Below, in pieces: positions 53,777-62,319 of a DNA stretch of 64,000 nt. The translations under genes were made by a program, and so were the position numbers. The notes beneath the pieces are model-generated. The model was not told the origin of the DNA, searched no databases, and was given only the letters and a program-made list of their open reading frames with translations. The stretch comes from DATKUC01 sp964577375 (GTDB lineage: Bacteria; Spirochaetota; Spirochaetia; DSM-27196; DATKUC01), in assembly GCA_964577375.1 (NCBI GenBank), contig CAZNYW010000002.1:109973-173972 (forward strand), read 5' to 3'. Position 1 is the first letter of the stretch; each line of letters opens with the position of its first letter.

Positions 53777-56700
53777 CTACTCTACAAGGATGAACTCGCC
53801 GGCCTGGTACATGAATGCCTGAAGCCTCGTCTCGATTCCGGTGTCCTCCTGGCCATCATAGTCGACGTTGACCCAGGGAATATCGCGGTGATCACGGCGG
53901 AATGATTCGCTTACCCCTCCCACAACCGTACCGGGCAGGCAAGTGAACGGCATCACGTGCGCGATCCCCGATATGCCCTTCCGGGCGAGCACCACGGCGC
54001 TTCCCAACGCGGCGGCCGGATCACCGTCGTAGTCTCGATGGATGTAGGGCTCGCAGTTTTCGAGCATCTGTTCGATGCTGACCTGAAGCTCAGGATCGTC
54101 AACTGACCTTATCGAGGCGTGTAGGCTCCCCATGACGGCGTGCGTAAACAGGCTTTGGATCCTGGATCTCATGTAGCCACCTGTATCGCGCTTCCAGATG
54201 CTGTCCCGCGTGTAGCGGAGGGTGGAGTACGTCATCCACTCGATGAAGGGAGACATGAGCACTTCTGCACCGAGCCGTTCGAGCCGGTCCACCAGGAACC
54301 CGCTGCAGAACGGGTTGTCCCGCATGAAGATCTCGCCGACCACCAGGATCACGGGCTTTCGAGGGCAGTCGAGCCGCTTTACCCCCGCGAAGCTCTCCGC
54401 GCTCTCTTTTAGGACCTGGCGAATGTCCTTCGCTCCTCTTTCGGTCGATGCCACCACCCTCTCGAGCGCTTCGCGGTAGACGCGGTCCGTCGCACCTGCA
54501 GTCGCCTCGTAGGGACGGTGCGCGAGCTGCAGCTTTCGAAGGAGATCGGCGGCGTACAGACCCTTGAGCGCGGCAAGCCGGAAACGGTTGCCGTGTCCGC
54601 CCGAGAGGCCTGCGTACGCGTCCTCGTTGCTCGGTGCAACAATCTCGACTTCCGGGTAGCCCAGCCGGTCAAAAATGATCCTCTGAAGCTTATTGTACTG
54701 ACCGAATCGGCAGGGGCCGGCGTGGTCCGGCATGAAGAACGATGTCTTTTCGGGCTGAAACCCCGGTTCCCTTATCTTCCTGAGGAAGCTGCCGAGGGTG
54801 CAGATCATCGGAAAGCACTCTTTCGCGGTGGTATAGCGGTGTGCGAGATCGATATCCTCCTGAGTCTGCATCGGCAGGACATACGCCTCCAGCCCACAGC
54901 TTCGTGACGCCGCAGCCAGGGCGTAGGCGCCATCGGACATGTAGGGAAAGTAGAGCACCCGCTTCGAATCAACAGAGGCCGGCATCGCATAATTGTGCAT
55001 TTCCTGTGCTCGAGCTCCGCCGCCCGGATGCTCTCGTTCGAGAGTCCCGCGACTTCGGAGGCTGTCGATGAAGGCCTCGCAGCGGGTAATCATCCCGGCG
55101 TCCGCCGAGTGCTCATCCACCTCCAACTGCAGGTAGGGCTTTGCCGACAGCTCTTCGCGAACGTAGTGCGAAAGGAAGGAATCGGGACCACACCTAAAGT
55201 TGCCAAGATAGACGGCGTTGAGACGCTCATCCCGCGTAATGATCCGTGAAGCCGCAAGGATCCTTTGCCCGTTTGGCCAGTACATCATATGGTAGTCCCG
55301 AAAGATGTTTTCATCTTCCAGCGGCAGGTAGTCGATAGGGATCGGGAGAATACCCATGCCGATCAGCTTGTCCACAAGCGAAAGGTTGAGAAAGGGGTCA
55401 CCTGTATTGTAGGGTCTGCCAAGAATTACCAGCGGGATTCTGTCCACCGGAAGGGATCGAAGGACCTCCCTTCCTCGCACTCTTACCCGTCGTTCGAAGG
55501 CAGTCTGAGCTCGATCGGCCCTCGCGAAGGCATCGAGAACGCGTCTTTCCTCTATCCCGAACTTCTCTCCCATGAAGCTGCACAGATCCCGCGGGAGTAC
55601 GTGCTCATAGTAGCGAAAGTGCAGCGTCGGCGTCAGAAGACGTTTGTTCCAGTCAAACCCGGATCGACCGCGAAGGGCGGCACGAATCAGGAACGGGTAT
55701 GACTGCACCCACGGGCAGTTGTAGTTTACAGTGGGGTTCTCGGGCGCGGCCTTCGCATTCACAACGAACGGGAGAAACACGAAATCCACATCGCGCTCGA
55801 CAAGGTCCATCACGTGCCCGTAGGCGACCTCGACCGGGAAGCAGGTTTCCGCGGTAAGCATCTCCAGAGACCTGGAAACGACTGAACGATCTGTCGGACG
55901 CGAAAGCACAACCTCGAAACCGAGCTCGTCGAAGAGGGTGCGCCAGAAGGGAAACTGCTGGAAGAACACCATCAGCGCCCGAGGTATTCCGACGGTCGGT
56001 TTTCGATCGGCTCCCTCCTGAACGGCAGCGCAGTCCGTGAATCCGTCCAGCAGCATCGCAAGCCGTTCTTCGAAGAGATTCGGCGTGTCGGTATCGTGTC
56101 TCTTACGTTCGTCAAGCTCCCATTTTTCGCAACGTCCTCCGTAGTGGAGCGCCCTTCGCTCTCCTTGGATTTTCACCTTCTGGATCTCGCACCGGTTCAC
56201 GCAGCTTTTGCAGCTGAAACGAGAAAGGCTGTAAGGAACCTCTCGCACTGCAAAGCCTTTGAACCGCGTCCGCGGCGGGGAGCTGCCGTTCCCGTTGTGT
56301 CGGACCTTTTGCCATGCGAGCATCGCCGCGCCTATTGCCCCGGTGACGTCGAAGTGCGGAGGAACGGTTATGCTCTTTCCTGTGACCGCCTCGAAGGCGG
56401 AGACGACGGCACGGTTGTTCGCCACGCCCCCCTGGAAGAAGATTCGCTCACCGATCCTTTTTGTGCCCACGACCTTCTCGATGTAGTTGTACACGATAGA
56501 GTAGGCAAGCCCGCCCAGCAGATTTTCAGTAGTCGCACCTTTCTGTTGATGCGCATTGAGATCGGACTCCATGAAGACAGTGCAGCGATCGCCCAATCGA
56601 ACCGGTTTCTGCGCGGAAAGCGCAAGCGATCCGAATTCTTCCTTGATATCGGTGGCGAGCTTCTCCGCCTGCTCCTCGAGAAAAGACCCTGTTCCTGCAG

Positions 56701-58036
56701 CACAGACCTTGTTCATCTCGAAGTCGACGACAAACCCATGGTCTATGCTTATGAACTTCGAATCCTGGCCGCCGATTTCGAAAATCGTGTCTACCTCGGG
56801 GTCGATTGCTATCGCCGCCGTCGACTGTGCCGTAATCTCGTTCCGAATTACGTCGGCACCGACGAAGTCCCCAGTCAGATAGCGACCCGACCCGGTTGTC
56901 CCGGCGGCAACAACCTCCACCCGATCGCCGACCTCGGTAAAGATTTCGGAAAGTCCTCTCTGAATCGCCTCGAGCGGCCGTGAAGCTGTCGGAAGGTACC
57001 GCCGCGCAATCACGCGGTTTTCGTCGTCGATGAGGACAACGTTAGTGCTCAGGCTGCCCACATCCAACCCGAGCGCCACCGGGAGCCTCCGGACACCGTT
57101 GACCGATCCAGCCACGTTCTTGTTCAACTTCACAGCCGGCACTGCCAGCGCAGGCAGCGACTCACCGTCGATTTCGTTTCTGGAGAGATAGGACCGAAGC
57201 GGCGCCAGATCCCGAAGCTCCCGGTTCACCCGATCGCCCGCACAGAGGAGCGCACCAATTGCCCCCATCGAAGCATGGTACTCCGGGACTACGAGCTCAT
57301 CCGGCGCAAGCCGGAAAACGTCCCGAAACGCGCGAATCATGCCTTGATTGGCTGCGACGCCACCCTGGAAGACTACCGGAGCGGCGATGTCCCTGCCCCG
57401 TGCGAGGTTGCTTCTAAAGTTTCTCGCCACCGCGAAACAGAGACCGGCCACGATATCGCTCACCGGTGTCGCAATCTGCTGCAGGTGAATCATGTCGCTT
57501 TTTGCGAACACGCTGCATCGCCCGGCGATCCTTGGAGGATTGACGGACGCGAGCGCGAGCTTGCCGAATTCGTCTTCGATGGACAGTCCCATCCTCTTCG
57601 CCTGTTGGTCGAGAAACGAACCCGTGCCGGCAGCGCACATGCTGTTCATCGCGAAATCGCGCAGTCTGGCAGCGTCGCGCATCCTGCCGCCGTCGGCGAG
57701 GAAGATGAGCTTCGAATCCTCGCCGCCCATCTCGATTACAGATCGTGCATCGGGAAAAAGCGCTGACGCCGATGCCGATTGTGCAATGATCTCATTTACG
57801 AACGGTGAGTCGAAAAGCCGAGCAGCAAGACCGCCACCGCTGCCCGTGAAGACGGGGAGCATCAGCCGATCGCGATGGCGACTATGAAGCAGTGCCTCGA
57901 GCAGCGCAAGAAGCTCGCGGAACGGTCGGCCCAGACAGTACGTGTAGTGGTTTTCGACAACTCGGCGATCGCGGTCTGTCAGAACGGTATTGATCGAGAT
58001 TGAACCGATGTCTATGCCCACATGAAGGGTGGCCAC
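53777..58036 (-). CDS. Double BadF/HgdC-type activase fused to DUF2229 and dehydratase-like domains
   Basis: 1419 residues. Two ASKHA ATPase modules (about 4-270 and 318-575) each have GGEDSK/GGQDSK, CAAGTGSF (Cys134; Cys445) and GRC/DRC-x-VF (Cys173; Cys485), the pair that holds a [4Fe-4S] cluster between activase subunits. A CKSCVNRC motif with Cys636 follows, then a DUF2229 region and a C-terminal part resembling 2-hydroxyacyl-CoA dehydratase subunits (TTAKECFPMICTLG; HAGPCRFGQYNK). Known relatives use ATP to drive low-potential electrons into dehydratases or double-cubane proteins. The substrate is unknown. A strong promoter lies about 105 nt upstream. Confidence 0.88.
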   Translation of the reverse strand: MATLHVGIDIGSISINTVLTDRDRRVVENHYTYCLGRPFRELLALLEALLHSRHRDRLMLPVFTGSGGGLAARLFDSPFVNEIIAQSASASALFPDARSVIEMGGEDSKLIFLADGGRMRDAARLRDFAMNSMCAAGTGSFLDQQAKRMGLSIEDEFGKLALASVNPPRIAGRCSVFAKSDMIHLQQIATPVSDIVAGLCFAVARNFRSNLARGRDIAAPVVFQGGVAANQGMIRAFRDVFRLAPDELVVPEYHASMGAIGALLCAGDRVNRELRDLAPLRSYLSRNEIDGESLPALAVPAVKLNKNVAGSVNGVRRLPVALGLDVGSLSTNVVLIDDENRVIARRYLPTASRPLEAIQRGLSEIFTEVGDRVEVVAAGTTGSGRYLTGDFVGADVIRNEITAQSTAAIAIDPEVDTIFEIGGQDSKFISIDHGFVVDFEMNKVCAAGTGSFLEEQAEKLATDIKEEFGSLALSAQKPVRLGDRCTVFMESDLNAHQQKGATTENLLGGLAYSIVYNYIEKVVGTKRIGERIFFQGGVANNRAVVSAFEAVTGKSITVPPHFDVTGAIGAAMLAWQKVRHNGNGSSPPRTRFKGFAVREVPYSLSRFSCKSCVNRCEIQKVKIQGERRALHYGGRCEKWELDERKRHDTDTPNLFEERLAMLLDGFTDCAAVQEGADRKPTVGIPRALMVFFQQFPFWRTLFDELGFEVVLSRPTDRSVVSRSLEMLTAETCFPVEVAYGHVMDLVERDVDFVFLPFVVNAKAAPENPTVNYNCPWVQSYPFLIRAALRGRSGFDWNKRLLTPTLHFRYYEHVLPRDLCSFMGEKFGIEERRVLDAFARADRAQTAFERRVRVRGREVLRSLPVDRIPLVILGRPYNTGDPFLNLSLVDKLIGMGILPIPIDYLPLEDENIFRDYHMMYWPNGQRILAASRIITRDERLNAVYLGNFRCGPDSFLSHYVREELSAKPYLQLEVDEHSADAGMITRCEAFIDSLRSRGTLEREHPGGGARAQEMHNYAMPASVDSKRVLYFPYMSDGAYALAAASRSCGLEAYVLPMQTQEDIDLAHRYTTAKECFPMICTLGSFLRKIREPGFQPEKTSFFMPDHAGPCRFGQYNKLQRIIFDRLGYPEVEIVAPSNEDAYAGLSGGHGNRFRLAALKGLYAADLLRKLQLAHRPYEATAGATDRVYREALERVVASTERGAKDIRQVLKESAESFAGVKRLDCPRKPVILVVGEIFMRDNPFCSGFLVDRLERLGAEVLMSPFIEWMTYSTLRYTRDSIWKRDTGGYMRSRIQSLFTHAVMGSLHASIRSVDDPELQVSIEQMLENCEPYIHRDYDGDPAAALGSAVVLARKGISGIAHVMPFTCLPGTVVGGVSESFRRDHRDIPWVNVDYDGQEDTGIETRLQAFMYQAGEFILVE

Positions 58037-58122
58037 AGTGCCTCCATACGTCGGCTTTCAGACGATCCAGCTGCACACCCATGCTGTGTACAAGCGCTGT
58101 TGCTCTTCTCGGCATTGCGGGT

Positions 58123-58136
58123 AGTGATATTTCGGT
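58123..58136. promoter_or_regulatory. 14-mer related to the activator sites, at the activase promoter
   Basis: AGTGATATTTCGGT matches the site at 52904-52917 in 12 of 14 bases. It lies just downstream of the predicted activase transcription start, where a bound protein would repress or modulate. Confidence 0.5.
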
Positions 58137-58147
58137 TATTGCTGTGA

Positions 58148-58176
58148 ATTTTAGGCTACAATTCAGCTCCCGTCAA
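58148..58176 (-). promoter_or_regulatory. Sigma70-type promoter for the activase gene
   Basis: Minus strand: -35 TTGACG (58171-58176), 17-nt spacer, -10 TAAAAT (58148-58153); five of six matches at both hexamers. The predicted start is near 58141, giving a leader of about 105 nt. This is the best sigma70 promoter in the 331-nt activase-gntR spacer. Confidence 0.75.
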
Positions 58177-58312
58177 CCTCCAGCGCGGCCGTCCGTAAGA
58201 GTAGATTGCCGGCAATCGACGCGGACCTCGCCGAGCCGCTCCACGCTGCACGTCCCTTCCTTCGGGCCCGGGCAGCCGCTTGCGATCCGAGGGATCGGCA
58301 CGGTGGGTCCGG

Positions 58313-58326
58313 ACCGAAATTTCGTT
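58313..58326. promoter_or_regulatory. 14-mer related to the activator sites, at the gntR promoter
   Basis: ACCGAAATTTCGTT matches the site at 52881-52894 in 13 of 14 bases. Its last base is the first base of the gntR -35 hexamer, so a bound protein would contact or block polymerase there. Confidence 0.6.
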
Positions 58327-58354
58327 TGACAGATGACGGAAACGGATCTACTGT
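58326..58354 (+). promoter_or_regulatory. Sigma70-type promoter for gntR and the TRAP operon
   Basis: -35 TTGACA (58326-58331, perfect), 17-nt spacer, -10 TACTGT (58349-58354, weak). The predicted start is near 58361, only about 7 nt before the gntR ATG. Confidence 0.6.
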
Positions 58355-58355
58355 G

Positions 58356-58365
58356 TAGTATACAA
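58356..58365 (+). promoter_or_regulatory. GntR/FCD-type operator in front of gntR
   Basis: TAGTATACAA resembles the TNGTATACNA sites bound by GntR/FadR-subfamily regulators. It covers the predicted transcription start, fitting autorepression. Confidence 0.6.
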
Positions 58366-58367
58366 GT

Positions 58368-59087
58368 ATGCTAGTAGACCAAGCCATCAGCATAGCTTCA
58401 CGTGAAACGGACCAGCCAATCAACAAGTGGATATACTCCGTGCTCTGGGCAAACATCATAGAGCTCCGCCTCAAACCCGGCCAAGTTCTAAGTGAAACCG
58501 AAGTATCGGAATTGCTGGGTGCGAGCCGGACCCCTGTCAGAGAGGCGTTCATCCGGCTCGCGAAGGATGGTCTGCTCGAGATACGGCCTCAGAAGGGTTC
58601 GCTTGTATCGAAAATCGATCTCAATCAGGCACGTGAAGCGCGATTCGTTCGCAGCGCCGTCGAAAAGGCGGTCATCAAGGAAGCGTGCGAACAGTTCCCA
58701 CAGGAGGCGCTTTCCGAACTTGAATCGCTTATCGAGCTTCAGTTTCGCTGGCTCCGGGGAAAAAACCGTGCGGAGTTCCTGCTTGCCGACAACGATTTCC
58801 ACCGCGTCATCTACAAGGGGTGCGGAAAAGAGGGAGTCTGGGCATACGTGAAACAGCTTGATTTCAACTACGACAGACTTCGTATCATGACTCTGCCCTT
58901 CGTCACCGAACAGGTGATCGAGGAACATCGACGCATCTTCGAAATCATCCGCGCGAAGGATGCAATCTCGATTGACATGGCCGTCGAGAAGCATCTCACG
59001 TGGGACGTGATCGACAGAGTCATTGCCGACTTTCCGGCTGAGTTTTTTATCAACGGCAACGGATCGTCGGCACCCAAATTTGGGTAA
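58368..59087 (+). CDS. GntR family regulator, FCD (FadR) subgroup
   Basis: 239 residues. The N-terminal winged helix (about 20-85) reads IIELRLKPGQVLSETEVSEL followed by LGASRTPVREAFIRLAKDGL, the GntR signature. The FCD ligand domain (about 90-225) has NDFHRVIY and EEHRRIFEII, consistent with metal-dependent organic acid sensing. No ribosome site precedes the ATG. It lies 49 nt ahead of dctP and probably controls the TRAP operon in response to its substrate. Confidence 0.92.
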   Translation: MLVDQAISIASRETDQPINKWIYSVLWANIIELRLKPGQVLSETEVSELLGASRTPVREAFIRLAKDGLLEIRPQKGSLVSKIDLNQAREARFVRSAVEKAVIKEACEQFPQEALSELESLIELQFRWLRGKNRAEFLLADNDFHRVIYKGCGKEGVWAYVKQLDFNYDRLRIMTLPFVTEQVIEEHRRIFEIIRAKDAISIDMAVEKHLTWDVIDRVIADFPAEFFINGNGSSAPKFG

Positions 59088-59108
59088 CGTAACCCGAAAA
59101 TAGTCGGG
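59072..59108. promoter_or_regulatory. Two palindromes at the gntR-dctP junction
   Basis: ACCCAAATTTGGGT (59072-59085) is a perfect 14-bp palindrome overlapping the gntR stop; CCCGA-N6-TCGGG (59093-59108) follows. They may be operators or RNA structure in the dctP leader. No convincing promoter accompanies them. Confidence 0.45.
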
Positions 59109-59136
59109 GTAAAGAAATGCCAGAGGAGGAGTAGCA

Positions 59137-60165
59137 ATGAAAAGACTGGTAGTTACGGCTCTCGGCGTGAGCCTCCTGATGTCCGCGGCGTTGGTATTCG
59201 CAAATGGCGCCAAAGAACAGGGGAGCTCGGCGAACGCTGCGGCGGCGCCCGGAAAGAAGATGACGATCAATGTCGCGTCAACTTTCCCGCCCGGGTCACC
59301 GCAGGATGTTGCGCTGAATGATTTCAAGAAGCTCGTCGCCGATCGTTCGAACGGACGTATCAACGTGCTCATTCAGGCTTCGGGTGCCATGGGTGACGAG
59401 AATCAGACATTCCAGATGCTCGAACAGGGCTCGGTCGAGTACGGTGCGGTTGGTACAAACGATATTTCGACATATTATCCGAAGTACGCGATTTCCGAAG
59501 TGCCATACATCTTCTCAAGCCAGGACGACTTCTGGAAGTTCTGGAACGGTCCGGGCAAGCAGCTGTCGGCGATGATAGAAAAGGATCGCGGAGTGAAGAC
59601 CGTCGGGGTCATTTACCGCGGCGCACGCGATCTCACGTCCAATACACCTGTACACACCGTTGCCGATGTCAAAGGCCTGAAAATGCGCTTGCCACCCGTC
59701 AAGAGCTGGTTCACAATATGGGAAGCGCTCGGCGCGATTCCGTCGAGTATCGCATTTGGTGAGACGTATATGGCTTTGAAGACCGGCGTCGTGCAGGCGG
59801 AAGAGAACCCGCCCGAGACGATCCTCAACTACAAGTTCTACGAAGCTCAGAAGTATCTCATCAAAACCGAGCACATTTACTCGGCGGCACGCTTTCTGGC
59901 CTCGGACAAGTGGTGGAACACGCTTTCGAGCTCCGATCAGTCGCTGCTTTCCAAGGCCATGGAGGAAGCGGTGGCTTCAGGAAACGCCATCACGAAAGAC
60001 GGCGACGCGAAGTTCATCGAGAAGCTCAAGGGCCTGGGAATGACCGTGATCGATGTTGACAAGAACGCGTTCAAGGCGGCTGTTCAGCCGACGCTGGATC
60101 AAATCGCGAAGAGCGAATGGGATCCGGCCTTCTATGCGGAAGTGAAAGCGGCGCTCGCAAAGTAA
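59137..60165 (+). CDS. dctP: DctP, TRAP transporter periplasmic solute-binding protein
   Basis: 342 residues. A signal peptide (MKRLVVTALGVSLLMSAALV, cut after the following FANG) precedes a DctP-fold binding protein. The Arg that binds the substrate carboxylate lies in VKGLKMRLPPVKSW, and the hinge region QAEENPPETILNYKFYE is typical. It captures a carboxylic acid in the periplasm for DctQM. AGGAGGAG precedes the ATG. The exact ligand cannot be read from sequence. Confidence 0.95.
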   Translation: MKRLVVTALGVSLLMSAALVFANGAKEQGSSANAAAAPGKKMTINVASTFPPGSPQDVALNDFKKLVADRSNGRINVLIQASGAMGDENQTFQMLEQGSVEYGAVGTNDISTYYPKYAISEVPYIFSSQDDFWKFWNGPGKQLSAMIEKDRGVKTVGVIYRGARDLTSNTPVHTVADVKGLKMRLPPVKSWFTIWEALGAIPSSIAFGETYMALKTGVVQAEENPPETILNYKFYEAQKYLIKTEHIYSAARFLASDKWWNTLSSSDQSLLSKAMEEAVASGNAITKDGDAKFIEKLKGLGMTVIDVDKNAFKAAVQPTLDQIAKSEWDPAFYAEVKAALAK

Positions 60166-60190
60166 GACGGAGTTTCTTGCGAATCCTTGG

Positions 60191-60219
60191 TTGCCGGTCG
60201 GGCCTGGCCCGGCCGGCAA
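60191..60219 (+). terminator. Strong hairpin between dctP and dctQ (attenuator or stabiliser)
   Basis: Arms TTGCCGGTCGGGCC (60191-60204) and GGCCCGGCCGGCAA (60206-60219) are complementary with one G-U pair, followed by TTTGTCT. It is probably a partial terminator or 3'-end protector that keeps binding-protein transcript in excess of the membrane subunits. Confidence 0.75.
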
Positions 60220-60248
60220 TTTGTCTGTGCGAAGAACGATTCGGAGCT

Positions 60249-60734
60249 ATGAATGTGAAAAAAATTCTCGAGGCGCTCAACGCGATCGTGCTGCTGTTCA
60301 TGTTCATTATCACCGTGCTCTCGGTGGTATTCCGGTCGATTCTCAAACTGCCGGCGTCGTGGACCGAAGGGCTCGGACAATACTCATTCATCTTCCTTGT
60401 CTTCATCGGCTCTGCGGCCGCGATGAGAGACGAAGGGCATATCACCATCACTGCGGTAACGGATCATCTCAGCCCGCGACTGCAGAAAATATTCCGGATC
60501 CTGGCGAAAATTCTCATCCTTCCATTCGTCGTGATGTTCACTGCAGGTGCATTTCAGGGGACGAAGCTGAACTGGGGCATCTCGCTCCCGACGATCGACT
60601 GGATGAAAATCAGCTACCTGTACATAGTGCTGTTCGTTTCCGGGATAATCATGACATTCTACGTTTGCATGAACCTGTACTGGGACCTGACTGGGAAGAA
60701 CAGATCTTCCTCAACACCGGGAGGATCCACGTGA
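60249..60734 (+). CDS. dctQ: DctQ, TRAP transporter small membrane subunit
   Basis: 161 residues from the ATG at 60249; the open frame extends upstream into the hairpin without a start. Four hydrophobic helices and the family motif (SWTEGLGQYSFIFLVFIGSA followed by AAMRDEGHI) identify DctQ. It pairs with DctM to drive uptake with an ion gradient. The stop overlaps the dctM GTG start (GTGA). Confidence 0.93.
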   Translation: MNVKKILEALNAIVLLFMFIITVLSVVFRSILKLPASWTEGLGQYSFIFLVFIGSAAAMRDEGHITITAVTDHLSPRLQKIFRILAKILILPFVVMFTAGAFQGTKLNWGISLPTIDWMKISYLYIVLFVSGIIMTFYVCMNLYWDLTGKNRSSSTPGGST

Positions 60735-62020
60735 TCTACATACTCGGACTGGGATTGGTTGTACTGCTCGTGCTGGGACTACCGGTGGCCTTTGGCCTTG
60801 GCCTGTCCGGCGTTGTGGCAGCGATAGTCAACGGTCAGCTCTTTCAGTTCTCGATCATAGCGAACAAGATGCAGTTCAGTCTGCAGAACTTTCTGCTGAT
60901 AGCAATTCCGTTGTTCATTCTCGCTGCCAAACTGATGAATACCGCGGGAATTACCCAGAAGATTTTCCGTTTCGCGGACACGCTTGTCGGTTTTCTTCCC
61001 GGGGGACTCGGCCATGCGAATGTGGTTGCGAGCCTCATCTTCGCCGGCATGTCGGGTGCAGCTGTTGTCGACGCGGCCGGTCTCGGGCAGGTCGAACTCG
61101 ACGCGATGAACAAGAGCGGGTACCCGAAGGACTTCAGCGTTGCGGTGACCGGCGCATCTTCCACGATAGGCCCTATTTTCCCCCCGAGTATTCCAATGGT
61201 CGTGTTCTCTTTCGTGTCGGGTGTATCCGTAGGCAGGCTCTTCCTTGGAGGAGTGGTGCCCGGCGTTCTCATGTCGGTGGTGCTCATGATCATGATCGCC
61301 TTCTATGCGAAACGGAACAATTTCCCCCGTAGTGGTTTTCCGAAGTTCGCTGTAGCAGCGAAGATCTTTCTCGACGCCTTGCTTCCCCTTCTTACGCCGG
61401 TGATCCTGCTCGGTGGAATCTGGCTCGGTATATTCACCCCTACGGAAGCCGCAGCCATGGCGGTGTGTTACGCGCTCATCATCGGTCTCTTCGTGATTCG
61501 TGAGCTGAAATTCAGGGATGTTGTACGGGTTTTTGTCGAAACCGCGAAAGAAACCGCCATAATCGGCTTTGTGGTCGCCGCGTCAGGCATTTATGGATTC
61601 GTCCTCATGCAATCGGGCACCACCATAGAGATCGCAAACTGGCTGGTGAGCATCAGTCAGAGCCCGCTGGTCATCTTGCTCACCATCAACGTCTTTCTAT
61701 TGATTATTGGCTGTTTCATTGACTCGACCGTCGCGATCCTGATACTCGGCCCCCTTCTTATGCCGGTCATCGAGAAAGTCGGGATCGATCCTGTTCACTT
61801 CGGCGTCGTCATGGTGCTCAACCTCATGATCGGGCTGCTGACACCACCGTTCGGAATCGTGCTCTTCGTTCTTGCACAGGTGTCGGGCCTCAAGTTCGCC
61901 CAGGTAGTCAAGGCGATTTTGCCGTTCCTGATACCGCTTTTCGCGGTTCTGATCCTGATCGTCTTTGTACCCGAGGTCGTAACGTTTCTCCCAAACCTGG
62001 TCATGGGAGTCAGCAAGTAG
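60731..62020 (+). CDS. dctM: DctM, TRAP transporter large membrane subunit
   Basis: 429 residues from a GTG at 60731 preceded by GGGAGG; the frame is open far upstream inside dctQ but without the right sequence. About twelve hydrophobic segments and the DctM signatures GPIFPPSIPMVVFSFVSGVS and LMIGLLTPPFGIVLFV are present. It is the ion-coupled channel subunit of the transporter. It is the last gene of the gntR-dctPQM unit. Confidence 0.95.
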   Translation: MIYILGLGLVVLLVLGLPVAFGLGLSGVVAAIVNGQLFQFSIIANKMQFSLQNFLLIAIPLFILAAKLMNTAGITQKIFRFADTLVGFLPGGLGHANVVASLIFAGMSGAAVVDAAGLGQVELDAMNKSGYPKDFSVAVTGASSTIGPIFPPSIPMVVFSFVSGVSVGRLFLGGVVPGVLMSVVLMIMIAFYAKRNNFPRSGFPKFAVAAKIFLDALLPLLTPVILLGGIWLGIFTPTEAAAMAVCYALIIGLFVIRELKFRDVVRVFVETAKETAIIGFVVAASGIYGFVLMQSGTTIEIANWLVSISQSPLVILLTINVFLLIIGCFIDSTVAILILGPLLMPVIEKVGIDPVHFGVVMVLNLMIGLLTPPFGIVLFVLAQVSGLKFAQVVKAILPFLIPLFAVLILIVFVPEVVTFLPNLVMGVSK

Positions 62021-62250
62021 CGGCCGTACCTGCGTGATGCGCCGCTTCGCATTCCACCCGTTGCAGGTGGGACATGACAGCGGTGTCGCCGCGGGTGCTA
62101 ACTCCCGGCTCTAGTGGCAGGCACCGCGTCTCGTATCCAGGAGAAAGTGATCGTCTCGACTTCGCGGCATTAGGATATTCAGAAGGCGAGACCGTTTCGC
62201 TGCCTCATCGACCGACGCGAGAAGAACACTATGACAGGACCTCGGAACAA
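62021..62250. other. Gene-free stretch after dctM
   Basis: About 230 nt between dctM and the remnant of the next gntR gene. A weak CCACC/GGTGG stem lies near 62056-62072 without a T tail. I see no gene or promoter. Confidence 0.5.
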
Positions 62251-62319
62251 CTAATCCTTGAAATTGCTCGCGTAAACACCGGTCAACGCAGGGAAATCGC
62301 ACTCGAGATACTCGATGTG
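62251..62319 (-). pseudogene. Detached in-frame C-terminus of the second gntR gene
   Basis: Directly after the TAG that ends the second gntR gene, the same frame continues for 22 codons to another TAG at 62251-62253. The encoded segment begins HIEYLECDF and ends YASNFKD, which fits the last FCD helix, including the His that usually follows the MRxH-type metal-binding segment. Confidence 0.7.

Noticed and set aside
58294..58312. Possible sigma54 promoter ahead of gntR (CGGCACGG)
   Set aside because: The -24-like half is fair, but the -12 position is CC instead of GC.
59104..59121. Possible sigma54 promoter ahead of dctP
   Set aside because: The GG-N10-GC spacing exists, but the -24 side (CGGGGT) and -12 side (ATGCC) do not match TGGCAC and TTGCA.
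60191..60730. Upstream extension of the dctM frame
   Set aside because: It overlaps the hairpin and dctQ; DctM homology begins at the GTG at 60731, which overlaps the dctQ stop.
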